Assembly: GCF_918797505.1 (NCBI RefSeq)
Contig: NC_092800.1
Span: 26,737,577 to 26,801,576 of the forward strand
Length of the DNA stretch: 64,000 bases
Reading direction: 5' to 3'
From: Bemisia tabaci
Lineage: Eukaryota > Arthropoda > Insecta > Hemiptera > Aleyrodidae
A program made the position numbers and the translations under genes. Below the pieces are notes generated by a model. That model was not told where the DNA came from, searched no databases, and saw only the letters and a list, made by a program, of their open reading frames with translations. Shown piece by piece: positions 22,691 to 34,905 of this stretch (its first letter is position 1; each line of letters starts with the position of its first letter).

Positions 22691-23129
22691 TGTTTTGGCT
22701 AACTTGTAATCTATGGGGTTAACTGGGAATGCCCTCTTTAATCCCATTTGGTAGTGTTCAGTTAACCCCATTTCGGAATTTCAGAGAAAAAAAATCATAA
22801 ATAGTACTCAATTGGAATAATTACCAAAGTAATCACTGGAAATAGTACATAAAACTATAAATGAAACAATAAAGCACTTACCAAAGCCTTCCTCAAAAGC
22901 TAGATATGTCATTTGGGCTTCAGTTCACAGCACCGGGAATTTACTTTTCGCCCAACGAAACACGTTTGTAATCATAACCTCAAAAAAAAAAAAAACAAAG
23001 ATTATCAACTCGGCGCAAGTACACTAGTAAGGGTCTATAAACTGATGAAATTGACGCGTAGTTGGTTCTGAGTATGCCCACCAGGTGGCAGCTAGGTCGA
23101 GTGTTCAGTTAACCCGCCGTGCCCACTGA
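22691..23129. other. Unassigned
   Basis: Three GTTAACCCCAT/GTTCAGTTAACCC words suggest an old repeat. No gene is seen. Confidence 0.3.
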
Positions 23130-23138
23130 ACCCCAGGC

Positions 23139-23457
23139 CATAGAGAAAAAAAAGGAGGTGTTTGCATCTTGAGGATTTGTACCCACCTACGTCATCAATG
23201 TAAACAAGACGCTCGTTGAGGGTTATGTTGACGCTGTAAAAACGGACCATAATGTCCGATTTTTTTACTTAAATCAACTCTTTATATAATTTCAAGCACT
23301 TTTTATAGAATGACTTCTTCCCTTAAATTACACCATTTCCAAGAAAATCGACAGGATAAAAACGTCGCTGTACCCAATGACGTCATCAAAGCTATAGATA
23401 CTCTATGAAAAATTCCAAGATGCCCGAAATGCAAACACCTCCTTTTTTTTCTCTATG
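23139..23457. mobile_element. Mutator-like MITE
   Basis: A perfect 29-bp TIR starting CATAGAGAAAAAAAAGGAGG, with an exact 9-bp target duplication ACCCCAGGC (23130-23138 and 23458-23466). 319 bp, non-coding. The internal ACGTCATC words are also inverted. Confidence 0.9.
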
Positions 23458-23642
23458 ACCCCAGGCTACCCTAGTTCCGAAAAACTCCGCCACGTCGCGC
23501 TGCTAAAATTCGGCTCCGAAATCAGTGATTATTTAAATATTACGATATATGTATTAAATTCTAAGACTCATAAGTTCTAGCAGCATACGTCTGGAACGCT
23601 TAGAAACAAACGCGAGCTTTGAAAGTTTAATGATAATAGTTA

Positions 23643-23789
23643 TAACTTGATCCCAGTTTCCTTTACGGGATATCTGTAAGTGCGAGAGAGATAGCTCACG
23701 GTATGAAAGAGAGATATCTGCAGCTGCTGACTCGCGATTGGTTGTTTAAGGTCATCATGCTTAACCTACTTTTTCCTGGGATCAAGTTT
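23643..23789. mobile_element. Small MITE
   Basis: Ends AACTTGATCCCAG and CTGGGATCAAGTTT, 147 bp. It sits inside an outer inverted pair (AGACTCATAAGTTCTAGC near 23563 and GCTAGAACTTATGACTC near 23857), so it is probably nested. Confidence 0.65.
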
Positions 23790-24825
23790 CAGAGCTTCAG
23801 AAATTACTTTTCACGTCGTTTTTAGTGCCATATCAATAGGAAGAAGAATGTTATGGCTAGAACTTATGACTCTTCGATTTTAACAGAAATTCCTTTAACT
23901 TTTATAAAAGCTCAAGGACTCACGTGAGGCTCTACGGACTCTAATAGCGCGGACCAAACAATCAAAACACAGCGGTGGCGCTCATCGCCCTGCGCCGAAA
24001 AAGTTCTTACTACGTACCGCTGTAGATTCACCTTAAAAAAGTACCTATTACGAAGCTTTGAAAAGTCATTCTTTCGATAAATACATTTTTATTATCTATT
24101 GATATTTTTTATATGGTGTAAATACTAAGTCACGAAATGAAATACCTGCAGTAACAATGAATTTGATTTTAAATTGATTAAATTTCGAATAAATTAAGTT
24201 CGTGGTGGTTTGTGCCATTATGACAAATCATGAGCATACTTTTCACAGATTAATTCAATCGAAAACATACCTACCTAAAACACTAAATTTGTGAAATTAT
24301 GCAATTGCTGAGGGTACCTAAGTTTTTGGCTAAATTAATAATGAATGATTTAAATGGATAAGCATCTGAAAAACTTTAGTAGTAATAATGAAAATTACAA
24401 TAAAGATGTAAAACAAAAATTAAGTTATGTTCTATTAATAAACAACAGAATCTATGAAGGGGTTGAGCCGCAAAGCGGCCAGGGGGCGAACCCTCTGGTT
24501 TTTAAAAAAATTCTATAAGACACTATTAAGCTACCTATTCGTTCAAGAAAACCCTTTCTGGCTATTTTTTACGGAAAAATTCAACTCTTCGGTGAAATAC
24601 ACTTGAATAAATCTTTAAAAAATTACAACTGTTCCTGAGTTAGGTATCAAATTTTTTCTCCACAATTTTAAGTATTAAAAAAGTATTTTGGACATTTTAA
24701 GGGTCTCATATCTCTTAAATTTTGCTGAAGTCTTAGGTAACTCTTGTAAATTGTAATGGAGAAAAATACCCGTAAAAGGATTCTTGAAACGAACATTTTA
24801 CCAGTTTTCTTAAGCAGTAGCATGG
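23790..24825. other. Unassigned AT-rich DNA
   Basis: It holds only a short GC patch (AGCCGCAAAGCGGCCAGGGG, about 24468) resembling the GC-hairpin words. Confidence 0.35.
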
Positions 24826-25757
24826 ATTGCAATACGTTGTAATTTAATCGTCTGAAAATTGCAATTTAGTAGTGTGCCGTGAAATTGCATATCCTCTTAT
24901 TAGAAGGCGCGGAAAAATTGCAATTAAATCGCAATTTATCGCAATAAATTGCGATAAAATTGCTATTTGCCGTGTGTAGAGCGGATTGCCTACCCTACTT
25001 CATAAACTTTTAAGTATAACACAATAATATCACGGTAATTATTGCAGTTTTACAATGTTATAAGTTTCACAATGTTTTCAAATGTTAAGTTAACTTTAAC
25101 TGTTGAAATTTGTTATTTTAAATTACCAGTTTCAGCATTGGTGCAAACAGTGAAACTGCTTAATGTATTGTTAGAATTATTAGAAGTATAACGCATTCTA
25201 TTTTCCACTCATATACTGTAATTCATTAATTTGTTTGGTACTAGTATATAAATTTGGATTTTTCCAGAATTATAAGAACTTATAATTGCAGTTTCTTAAA
25301 AAAAAAAAAATTCCGCTACTTCAGAAAAAAGTACATTTTCAATGAATTTTTATTGTTGAAAAATTCAAATTTTCCCTTAAAATTTCATTACTTTGGTCAA
25401 TGTTCGTAAATCCATATTTTTTTGTTGATAAAAATGGCAATTGTGGAAAATTCGGAAATATCCGGTAAAATGTGGCAAGGTTCAGAAAAATCGGATTTTT
25501 CGCACATTTCGGCACTGTAAAAAGCGCCGTTTTCGATGAAATTTGGCAACGTCGGTTGTTTCAGATGTTTTAATTGAATTTAGGCAACTCTGTAAATCGA
25601 AATCAATCGTGATTTAGTTGCAATTTTGCGTCACGATTTTATCGCAGCGATCGCGGAAAATCGACCATTTGTTGTCCGAAAATTGCAATTTTATCACAAT
25701 CAATTGCAATTCAGTATCAATCAAATTTCAATTCTTACATTGAAAAATGCTACTTGG
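24826..25757. mobile_element. Probable MITE with GCAATT/ATTGC words
   Basis: It begins AGTAGCAT and ends ATGCTACTTGG. The subterminal regions (24826-24980 and 25590-25745) are dense in TTGCAATTTAATCGC-type words on both strands. The end words match those of the element at 26975-27338. Confidence 0.45.
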
Positions 25758-26974
25758 AATATGTCTTTTTAAAAGTGATATTTGTTGTTTTAAAAGTGTG
25801 TTCAGCCGTCGTAACTAAGGGAACGTTTGCAGTTTTTTCCCTCTTTTGACGGGTCTTTTTAAAATTTAAAAGTTTTCAATTTTTTCTACACACCTAGTCG
25901 TTGCAATTAGAAAGAAAGGCCTATATCCTAGAGAACCGAAACGTGGCAGAAAATTTGAAATGTCGCAGAGTGAAGTACGATGCTTTAGTATTTCCACTAT
26001 CGAAATGCTACTCGCCAATTTCACCGAAATTAGGTGTATACGATGTCGATTTTGGAAGGACGATGATCGCGACTCCTCGCTCGCTGAAAGGCCGAATTCT
26101 AGAGCGCGCAAATATTTACAAACAACGAAAATACACAACTAAAGCAATAATTGGAAAACGTAGCGTGCCGAAGAGCAAGTCAAATGAACTGCTCCTCTCC
26201 TCTCACAGGCTCATAAAGGCGTTGGAGAGACCCGAATCGAGGCGAAAATCAGCCACGAGGCGAGTGACACGAAAGACAGGGTCTTCGTTGTTATTTTAAT
26301 TGCTTGTTCGATAAACCTTCCCGAATGGAGTTGCCGCGCCGATTATCAGCCATGTGGAAAAGTCATCGTCTAAGGACCAAAGTAAACGAGCTGTGTGAGC
26401 TCTGTCGTCGCCGCTTACATCCTGCCGCTTGCCGCACGATTGACAACCGCACTGCATTTAGCTTTTCTACTCGGTCCAGGGAGTTATGGCACTTGGTAAA
26501 TTGGAATAAAAGGCTCTATGTGGTAGCGGCCTACCACCCTCGTCATCTGACAGTGCGCCGAGTCAGACTCTCGACGCACAATGGTCCGCGGTGTGGCAGT
26601 GATGTGCCACAGGCTATATTTTAGAGACAGACTAGTTGAAGGTTGACTTAATCTCTTTTGAGTGCCTTAGACTTTCATCGGAAGCTTTTAATCTTAACAT
26701 GAGTTTTTATACAGAGAATCTTAAGACAGGGATTTTGGATTGGTAATCAATATCATCCACTGTGCGGAGGGGAGAAACCGGCGGCGTTGACAAACGACTA
26801 GGGCGAGAGCGGCTGCATACGACCGCATCGTGCCTTTTACTCTGTTGTACCAAGTGCCATAACTCGCTGCATAAAGAAGAGTTTCGCATTCTTGGAGGCA
26901 CATCTCCAGCCTCCCGCGCTGTCCGTACCGAACGCTGCCGTTTACAAACTCCTGCGATGGCAAATTTTCCGACT
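25758..26974. other. Unassigned, with a diverged inverted pair
   Basis: GAGTTATGGCACTTGGTA near 26480 recurs inverted near 26868 with similar flanking CG-rich sequence. This implies an old foldback of about 500 bp. No coding frame is convincing. Confidence 0.4.
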
Positions 26975-27338
26975 CCCAAGTAGGAGTGATCGCGATGAAT
27001 AGCGATTTTATCGGTTGATTATCGCGATTATATCGGTGACAATTTATCACAATATTATCGAATAAAAAATAGCGATTTATGGCGATTAAATCTCTGTACA
27101 TCGCAAATTTTTGTTTAATAAAATCGCGTTCAATTTTCGTCGATAAAATCGAAATTAAATCGCCATATATCGCGATTTTTGTTGCGATAATATCGCGATA
27201 AATTGCTGGGCGATAAAATCGTGATTTTATATAGTGCAACAAGATCGAGAATAATCGCTCAGATGTCGATCTTAGCGATTTTATCGCCGATAAAATCGCA
27301 AAAAATCGCGATTTTTCCGCTGGTAAATGCTACTTGGG
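26975..27338. mobile_element. MITE with TATCGCGATA repeats
   Basis: The ends CCCAAGTAG and CTACTTGGG bracket a region almost entirely composed of GCGATTTTATCG, TATCGCGAT and related self-complementary words. Confidence 0.6.
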
Positions 27339-27353
27339 TAAAGGTAGGGACTA

Positions 27354-27980
27354 AAATTCAAGATCCATCCATATAGGTCAGTTATTGCGCAGATTTCCCG
27401 CTCGGGGTAAGCCCCTTTCCATTGGCTCGTGACGTCAGCATTACTGCCGCGAAAACCAGAAATGTCGGAAACAATGCTTTTCTTACGGGAGAGAGCAACT
27501 TTTTCTTAAAGAGTCATTTAAATTTCTTACTTTTAAATCCTTTGAAACTTTCTGAGTGTCGAAAGAAACGTTTAGACATTACCTAGCATCCAGGGTTTCG
27601 ATTTTGCCGAATTTGTGCTGTTCTTTCATTTTTACAGTTTACTCTGCATCAGCCATTTTTATCCGCGAATCTATACCACTAGATGGCCTGTTACATCGCT
27701 GACTTCAAAAATCATTTAAAAATATAAAAACGCAAATTCAGCTGAATTTAAACCCTGGACGCTAATGTCGAAACGTTCTTTACGACACTCAGAAAGTTTC
27801 AAAGGATTTAAAAATAAGAAATTTAAATGATTCATTAAGAAAAATTTGCTCTCGCCCACAAGAAAAGCATTGTTTCCGACATTTGTGGTTTTCGCGGCAG
27901 TACCTAATGCTGACGTCATGCGCAGAAGATTCTCATTTCGGTTTCGGGAATGACTGACCTATATGGATGGATCTTGCTAA
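27354..27980. mobile_element. Foldback element, about 250-bp arms
   Basis: AAGATCCATCCATATAGGTC near 27360 pairs with GACCTATATGGATGGATCTT near 27957. Further matched blocks run inward (GTCGGAAACAATGCTTTTCT, CCTTTGAAACTTTCTGAGTG). The loop is about 27620-27720. No coding content is seen. Confidence 0.82.
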
Positions 27981-30057
27981 AATGTGATGGTGTCGGAACC
28001 AGAATCAGGCAAGCATGGATCTCCAGTTTGGCCTCTACTTGCCTCTGAGATGTAAAGGTATTAGAAGAAAATAGAAAAAAATGAAAGCGGAAGTACAGTA
28101 GATCTTAAAAGCTTTGCAGTTAATCCTCATTGTATACTTAATTTTGGATCACAGATTTTGAATCAAAAACATTTTTCAACAGGATCATTGAAAAAAATGG
28201 AGCTCTAGCAATTCTTTTTTGAAGGGGGAGGAGGAGGGCTCTTCATTCGAAAATGTCCCCTAAAATAGGGAAAACAATTAAAGGTACCTATGCATCTGAT
28301 TTTCGGTGTTTAAAATCTAGATTAGCGCCTCTATCCTTTAAGGCAAACAGTTGGCTGAGTCAAAAATGTTTTTTCTTGGAAATCCGAAAACGGCTAGGGC
28401 TCAAAAGACACGGGTAGGTACAACTCGATTAACAGCCAACCCTGTTGGTGAGTTCTGTAAATTATTTCAATCTCAAATAATTCTCAGTAAAATAGTCTAA
28501 CGAGACCCTGTATTGGTCGTAAATTTCCTTGAAATGATATGTTACTTGAATTAAGTACCTAAACTAAGCTGTTGCAGAAAAACCTTTTAATGACATCTAA
28601 ACTACCTACACCTTTACTACCGTAAATTTTGCCCTCTTCAATGTTTTTCGTGGTTATTCGTAGCTATGCTAGTTTAAAATGTTACTGCCGTAACTGACAT
28701 TTTTGTCAAAAGCTTCTTATCGATGTTACGGTGAGCCGCCATCTTGTTTGTTGATTTACGGTCGTAAGAGCATCATGAAGCCTAAAAACTCGTTGACCAA
28801 TCAAAAAGCGGAACAGTTTTCCTGTAGTAAAAAGATACGAATGGCCATACTCTGTCTATAAAGGTATTCTAAGTTCCGGAGGCTCATTCCAATGCACCGC
28901 GAGGTTAATCAAGTATAATAACTATATTTTTCACCGCAAAGGACACTAAAATCGAAGACCGCGCGTACCTAGAGAGCGTTCGTATGCTATCAAAAATTCA
29001 TCACTGATATGAAAATTTTTAGTTCACCTTGAGAAACAATACCAAGTCACCTATAAGTGGTAAAAAGTTTTCCACTTAGCGGTAAAAAAGTCTAGACTCC
29101 TTAGCGGAAGAAAGTCCACCAGTGAGCGGCAAGAAAAATTCATCCGATAGTCCTTTTCGGTTTAGGTAGACAGTGGTTAGTGGTCCGTTAGTGGCCAAAA
29201 GTCACTAAATAAAGCTACCATAAAGGAAGGAAATTTTCCGGCAAGCGGCCAAAAGTCATCACGTAAAGTCATCTGCGCGGTAGGTAGGTACCTACTAGGA
29301 GGATTTTCTAATTAGAGTAATGGTAGGTACCTTCCAACGAATAAGGTTTTATTTGATGGAACCGTACTGACGAACAACGCCAACCTCAAATATATTACAC
29401 AACAAAAGGTTGTTACGTGATTTTTCAGATTTCGGTTCTCAAAATTTAGGCTCGCTAAAGATGATCTTATAAAATTTGGACTCCACTCATTTTTCTGCGT
29501 CCGAAGGTGTAGGTAGGTATAGAAATCCCCGATTGTAATAATTTTGTTTCTGTTGAACTTTATTTCTCCAGGCTGACTAGGTTGCGGTGAAATAAAGGGA
29601 CGTCACGCAGAGTCATTGAAAAGGCAGGTAGGTATCATCGGCAGCAGCCTGTCATCTCCTTTACAAAACAAACGCAGGGTTGAAATACAAACCGCGATTG
29701 GAAGCGGCGGTCTATTACTTACGATATCCGACACCCTATTCAGATTTGAAGCCGCATTCACACCGTAGCCGGGTCGTTTTTGCCACCGGTTTGATTGAAT
29801 GACTCCTCGGGAATCTGAGGTCTTTCAGTAATTGTCTCTTGTTAGTGAGCTCCCCTCCGACTGCGGCTCAAATCGATTTGCTCGCTTGTCCGCCTCTTCT
29901 ATGTGAGTATCAATACAGATCCTTCAATTGGTTTCCCTCTTTTTAGTCCAGTTTATACACCAAGAAAGTATCGCTCTCATCCCAAATATGAGTCAATTAG
30001 CGCCTATGAAGAGTATTTTCTTGTGGATGGTGACTAAAAAATCACAATGATCTTACC
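27981..30057. other. Unassigned
   Basis: AT-rich. GCGGCAAAAAGTC-type words recur at 29050-29270. A solo TATAAAGGTATTCTA end near 28857 resembles the TA-flanked MITE. No gene is seen. Confidence 0.35.
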
Positions 30058-30074
30058 GGGGGGGGGGGGGGGGG
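30058..30074 (+). repeat. Poly(G) run
   Basis: 17 consecutive G. Confidence 0.85.
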
Positions 30075-30771
30075 TATGTTGAAATTTGCCTTCAACATCA
30101 AAATCTGCGTGCGAAATTGGCGCATTTTTTAGATTCTTGCTTCAAATATTACTTCCCCACTTAGCGATAGAATATTTGTGGGGTATACGAGGGATATTCA
30201 ATGACAGACGAAGAATATCCTCAGAATATATCCTACCGCATGCTCTACGAAAATTCTATTGAAACAAGTTAGATATTTTGAGGGTATCCTCCGGGCAAAT
30301 ACTACACGAATACCCATCGAATATTCGAGCAAATCTCCTGTATGTAATGCAGTTTGTTTCAAGAAAGGAGAAAATCCGCATATTGATGAACATGATATGA
30401 AATATTTCACTGAGGAATCAAAGTGCCACAGCCAGAGAATCTTGAATGTTATACTGCCCTGTTACCTATAAGTAATAAGTTATGGGATGCTCTCACTGTG
30501 CAAGAAATTGGTTAGTTACGAAGTGACGTATCGTCGTCACTAAGTCGCAAATTTTCTCCTTTTAATTCCTGAAACTAACTGCACTCCAGGGGATTTCCTC
30601 AGACGGAGCTGCAATATTCTGAAGGTTGAATCCACCTGTCTTAGATGTTCACATCATTGATTTGAATTGAATTAATTTGAAAAACAAAGGAAGCGTACAA
30701 AATTGACCAAATATCCAGTGGGAGCCCCTGTAAGCAAAAATCTTGTGCAGGAGAGCATCTTACTTACTAAG

Positions 30772-30775
<4 letters not shown>
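30075..30775. other. Unassigned
   Basis: No feature is recognised. Confidence 0.3.

Positions 30776-30823
<48 letters not shown>
30776..30823 (+). repeat. Poly(A) run and A-rich tract
   Basis: 48 consecutive A followed by an A-rich stretch to about 30965. Confidence 0.9.
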
Positions 30824-30826
<3 letters not shown>

Positions 30827-31140
30827 AAGCCAAAACTCAAAACAAAAACAAATTGAAAACAAAAGATTAACACAAGAAAAAAAAAATTGGGAAAACATTA
30901 AAAACTGAAAAAACAACTAAGTACAAAAATCAAGTAAAAAAATGAAAAATTAAAAAAAATGAAACATTCAAATGATGAAAATTTTTACAAAATATATCTA
31001 GCGAGTATTGATAATATTTTGACCGAACGTCTGTCCACGTGTACTTCATATTTAAAAACCATCCTACACGAACACGATTATAAAAAAACTAGCCGGTCTG
31101 GGCGCGCACCCGTCACGGCTGAGCAAGGGGCCAGGTTTTC

Positions 31141-31402
31141 GTAAAACTCAATAGTAGGAGGTATTTTTCGACGAGAAACTCGATTTTTCCGTCCGAATTT
31201 TCAAAATTCGAAACTCCAAGATGGCGGATTTGGCCTAAAATGCTATCTCGGCTCCTATTGCATCGATTTACGTAAAATGTGGTAATAGGGGGTATTTTTC
31301 GACTAGCAACTCTAATTTTTCGTCCAATTTTCGAAATTGTCAAATCCAAGATTGTGGATGAGGCCAAAATTGCTGTTTTAGCTTCTGAAATCGATAAATT
31401 CA
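31141..31402 (+). repeat. Two-unit tandem duplication, 131-bp period
   Basis: GTATTTTTCG at 31161 recurs at 31292. The flanking words (GTAAAA..., CCAAGAT.G.GGAT) keep the same spacing. The units are diverged. Confidence 0.75.
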
Positions 31403-32399
31403 TTTTTGTTAAACTTGGTCTCGTTGTCTCAAGTACCATACAGGTTGTGCTTTAACTCTCTCATAGGGTCAGATTAACGTTCACTTTATTTGCGACTGAC
31501 CGTAAAGCAACCAAACGCAAGCTGTGATGACAGAAGTTGCTTTGATCTACGAAAAATATCGATACGTTTGAATAGATTTTTTTAAATTTTTTTGTCTATA
31601 TCTTGCGTTTTTTCGATAGTAGTGTTGAAGACAGGAGAAACTTTAAATCAATGTCAACAAATTTTACTTGACATCTATTTTTGGGGATATCATTTTATTT
31701 TATGCGACAAATGTTTATATTTTTAGCTTCGCAGCTCATATTTACATGGAAATGTTTTTGTTTTCCTTTTGGCACCATATACTTCAAAGCTTCCCTCTAT
31801 TAATAAGTTCAAGTTGTCACTCATCGATTAAACTTCCTTTTTCTCCCATAAATCGTCGGTTAAATTAGGATTATTCATCATCGCCGCGCTTATCCAACAC
31901 CTCGTGTTGGTCTTTCCTGCTTGAATTTCTGAGCGTTTAATATTTAGAAAGAATTACCTAGGTAATCTATTTTATATTTTCCCTAATAGCATATCACTAC
32001 AGCGGGAAAATTATTGTCGGATATTTCTTTTAACTCGTATGAGTGTTATGTTATTGTTTTTTGTCAAAATAACTGGTCGAAAGTACGCAAACTATCCAAT
32101 TCTAGTTGATAATTATCAGTTACTCCAGTTGACATCGTTTAACCTAGGTAAATAAATAATGCCGTTCAAATATTCCCGCCTGAAAGTTCCAGGAACACAA
32201 GCGCCCCACTCAGCATAAAACCTTAATACAATCTTAGTATAATATTGCACATCTTACACATCAACATCGCAGCCATATTATATCCATCTTAGTAAGAATG
32301 AGGTAAGATTGCATCAATGTTGATGTGCTACTGCCACGGACTTGCCTGAACATTGCAACAACATTACTCTATATAAAGCTGCTGTTCCCACTCACCCTG
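31403..32399. other. Unassigned AT-rich DNA
   Basis: A palindromic stretch near 32230-32335 (CACATCTTACACATCAACAT / ATGTTGATGTGC). Nothing else is seen. Confidence 0.35.
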
Positions 32400-32422
32400 C
32401 CCCCCCCCCCCCCCCCCCCCCC
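32400..32422 (+). repeat. Poly(C) run
   Basis: 23 consecutive C, directly abutting the left arm of the large inverted repeat. Confidence 0.9.
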
Positions 32423-32624
32423 TAGGGTGTGCCTTATTTTTGAGTTTTGCGAAAATCAAGTTGGTCAACCCCTAAAAAGTTTCTATGTAGTCTCTAAATT
32501 AACCCCCTAAAAGGAAAAAAATTTAAAACAATTTTAACCCGTGCCTCGAAGGGCCTAAAGGGCCTAAACCCAAAATTCAAAAATTTTGGCAAGCGACATA
32601 TCAATTCTAAAGGAAAATTGCAAG

Positions 32625-33044
32625 TTACGGTCTTTTGGGCGGAAATTTCGTCCGTTTTGGCGTATCTTGAAGCGTAAGGTCACAAACGGCCCAATAACGA
32701 CGTGAGGCTATGGACCCGCGGGGCGCGCCGCGGCCGGCCGGCCGCTGAGCGCGCGCGCAGGGCAGGGTTGCGCATCGCTGCATTACACCGGCGTAGAGGA
32801 ACGAACGGTGGGGTGGGAGGGGGATATCCGGTGGAAAAGCATCCACATTTTCAATAGATAATGAAAATGCATTATACTTTTTCAATATAGATGAGGAAAT
32901 ATATGAGCCATACAAGGAAGTGATGAAAAGAGTGACAAATACATAAGTAGTTTGTACGATTAGGAGCGTAAGTGGGGAAAATTTCCCGTAACTACAGAAC
33001 AGCCCTGAAAATCTCCGGGAAATAAAAACTGCTATTGTCAACAT
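32625..33044 (-). other. Open frame in left arm, membrane-segment protein fragment
   Basis: 139 residues, beginning MLTIAVFISRR. A hydrophobic stretch (about residues 26-55, LLIVQTTYVFVTLFITSLYG) is followed by SYISSSIL and SIENVDAF. That order loosely recalls the last membrane-proximal part of insect ionotropic receptors, but this is a weak impression. The C-terminal half is low-complexity and CpG-rich. It is probably a gene fragment carried in the repeat. Confidence 0.3.
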
Positions 33045-33552
33045 ACTTGTTGATCATCAAAACAGAAAATTGTCACCCACCGAAGGTACCGGAAACCACT
33101 GGTATTTGACTACCTAATTAAAAATATATGTGCGATGTTGTCGAATAGTAAGCCCTTTACGCGATCAAATGCGACTAGTGTAACTTTAATTGGAAAAGTT
33201 GAAGAAAAATTTGATGAAAGAAAATTGCCCTAAATTCGGGAAGTGCTCTAGTGTTTTTCTACTATGTGAAGTGTTTGCACATGAATGTCAATAGCAGTGC
33301 GTGGAAAGACTCTGATCCGGTAATTCCAATATGGAATGAAAAATGTAGTATCCCTGATAGTGTCCATGTTTACCCTCCTTTTCATTAGTGCATTTGACGT
33401 GACATCAGTGAGAGAGTTTTATTCGAGTGGTTCAATCTAGCTTACCCACTTACATTTTCTGGTACTGCAATCCCACCACCATCACCCCCCCCCCCCCCCC
33501 CACAATTACTTGCTGTAATAAAAAATGTAATATTAGCTGATCGAAAAAATAT

Positions 33553-33625
33553 GGTCTTTACAGAGATCTGAACCCCGCTCACCGATTCCGTAGGCGAAGC
33601 CCTTGACCACTCGGCTACTGGAGAA
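33553..33625 (-). pseudogene. tRNA-like relic, SINE head or pseudo-tRNA
   Basis: On the minus strand TAGCCGAGTGGT matches a Leu/Ser-type A box and GGTTCAGATCTC is a degenerate B box at the right spacing. The acceptor stem does not pair, so it is not a working tRNA. No tail that would prove a SINE is seen. Confidence 0.45.
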
Positions 33626-33689
33626 GGTTTGAGAATAAAGGGGTAAATGTGTCATTTATCCTGGCGAGGCCAGGCAATCAACATCAGCT

Positions 33690-33778
33690 GTAAGTTGGCG
33701 AAGCCACGTTGAACCTCTTCAATAAAACTTTCTAATTGATGCCGCGTCAAATGCACCAATGAAAAGGAGGGTGAACAG
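33690..33778 (-). pseudogene. Exon-like fragment 2 in the inverted-repeat spacer
   Basis: Open in the phase that continues fragment 1, encoding HLTRHQLESFIEEVQRGFAN. The expected acceptor reads GG here. A second copy on the plus strand at about 33375-33452 keeps TTTCATTAG but has stops inside. Together they suggest a captured, decaying two-exon piece of an unknown gene. Confidence 0.35.
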
Positions 33779-33833
33779 AGTCTCATTGATACATCCAACC
33801 ACCAATGATTCCACATGAAATGAAAAAACTTAC

Positions 33834-33965
33834 TTTCTTCCGTTTGGCGGGATTCATAAGCGAGCTTCTGGGCGCGAGCTTTTTTCTCGTCTGCTCTCCT
33901 TTCCTCTGCTGGAAGAGTAGCATCCTTCACTGTATGGATATTATGCATTCTCGTCCAGGTTTTCG
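33834..33965 (-). pseudogene. Exon-like fragment 1 in the inverted-repeat spacer
   Basis: 132 bp, with acceptor TTAATTCTTCAG upstream and donor GTAAGT (33828-33833). It encodes about 43 residues including HTVKDATLPAEERRADEKKA, a charged helical stretch. I do not recognise the protein. It ends in phase 1. Confidence 0.4.
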
Positions 33966-34485
33966 CTGAAGAATTAAAAATGCTTTATCCTCTTCATTTG
34001 CCATGATATCTAGAGCATTGCATAAAGCAGTGTCGAATAAAATGTCGATTTTTGCCGTAAAATCAGTCTCCAAATTCTCTTGAACCAGCGATCGACGGCC
34101 AGCATTTTTTGATACGCGCCTAAACTCCTCTTAAAAATGTAAACATTTTTAAAAACATGGACACTATGTATCACAGGGATTCTACATTTTTCATTCCATA
34201 TTGGAATTACCGGATCAGAGTCTTTCCACGCACTGCTATTGACATTCATGTGCAAACACTTCACATAGTAGAAAAACACTAGAGCACTTCCCGAATTTAG
34301 GGCAATTTTCTTTCATCAAATTTTTCTTCAACTTTTCCAATTAAAGTTACACTAGTCGCATTTGATCGCGTAAAGGGCTTACTATTCGACAACATCGCAC
34401 ATATATTTTTAATTAGGTAGTCAAATACCAGTGGTTTCCGGTACCTTCGGTGGGTGACAATTTTCTGTTTTGATGATCAACAAGT

Positions 34486-34905
34486 ATGTTGACAATAGCA
34501 GTTTTTATTTCCCGGAGATTTTCAGGGCTGTTCTGTAGTTACGGGAAATTTTCCCCACCTACGCTCCTAATCGTACAAACTACTTATGTATTTGTCACTC
34601 TTTTCATCACTTCCTTGTATGGCTCATATATTTCCTCATCTATATTGAAAAAGTATAATGCATTTTCATTATCTATTGAAAATGTGGATGCTTTTCCACC
34701 GGATATCCCCCTCCCACCCCACCGTTCGTTCCTCTACGCCGGTGTAATGCGGCGATGCGCAACCCTGCCCTGCGCGCGCGCTCAGCGGCCGGCCGGCCGC
34801 GGCGCGCCCCGCGGGTCCATAGCCTCACGTCGTTATTGGGCCGTTTGTGACCTTACGCTTCAAGATACGCCAAAACGGACGAAATTTCCGCCCAAAGGGC
34901 CGTAA
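34486..34905 (+). other. Same open frame in right arm
   Basis: The inverted copy of the frame at 32625-33044, also 139 residues, differing at three positions. The open frame surviving in both arms may reflect recent duplication rather than selection. Confidence 0.3.

Noticed and set aside
33553..33625. Functional tRNA-Leu or tRNA-Ser gene
   Set aside because: A and B boxes are recognisable, but the acceptor stem does not pair and the anticodon arm is poor.
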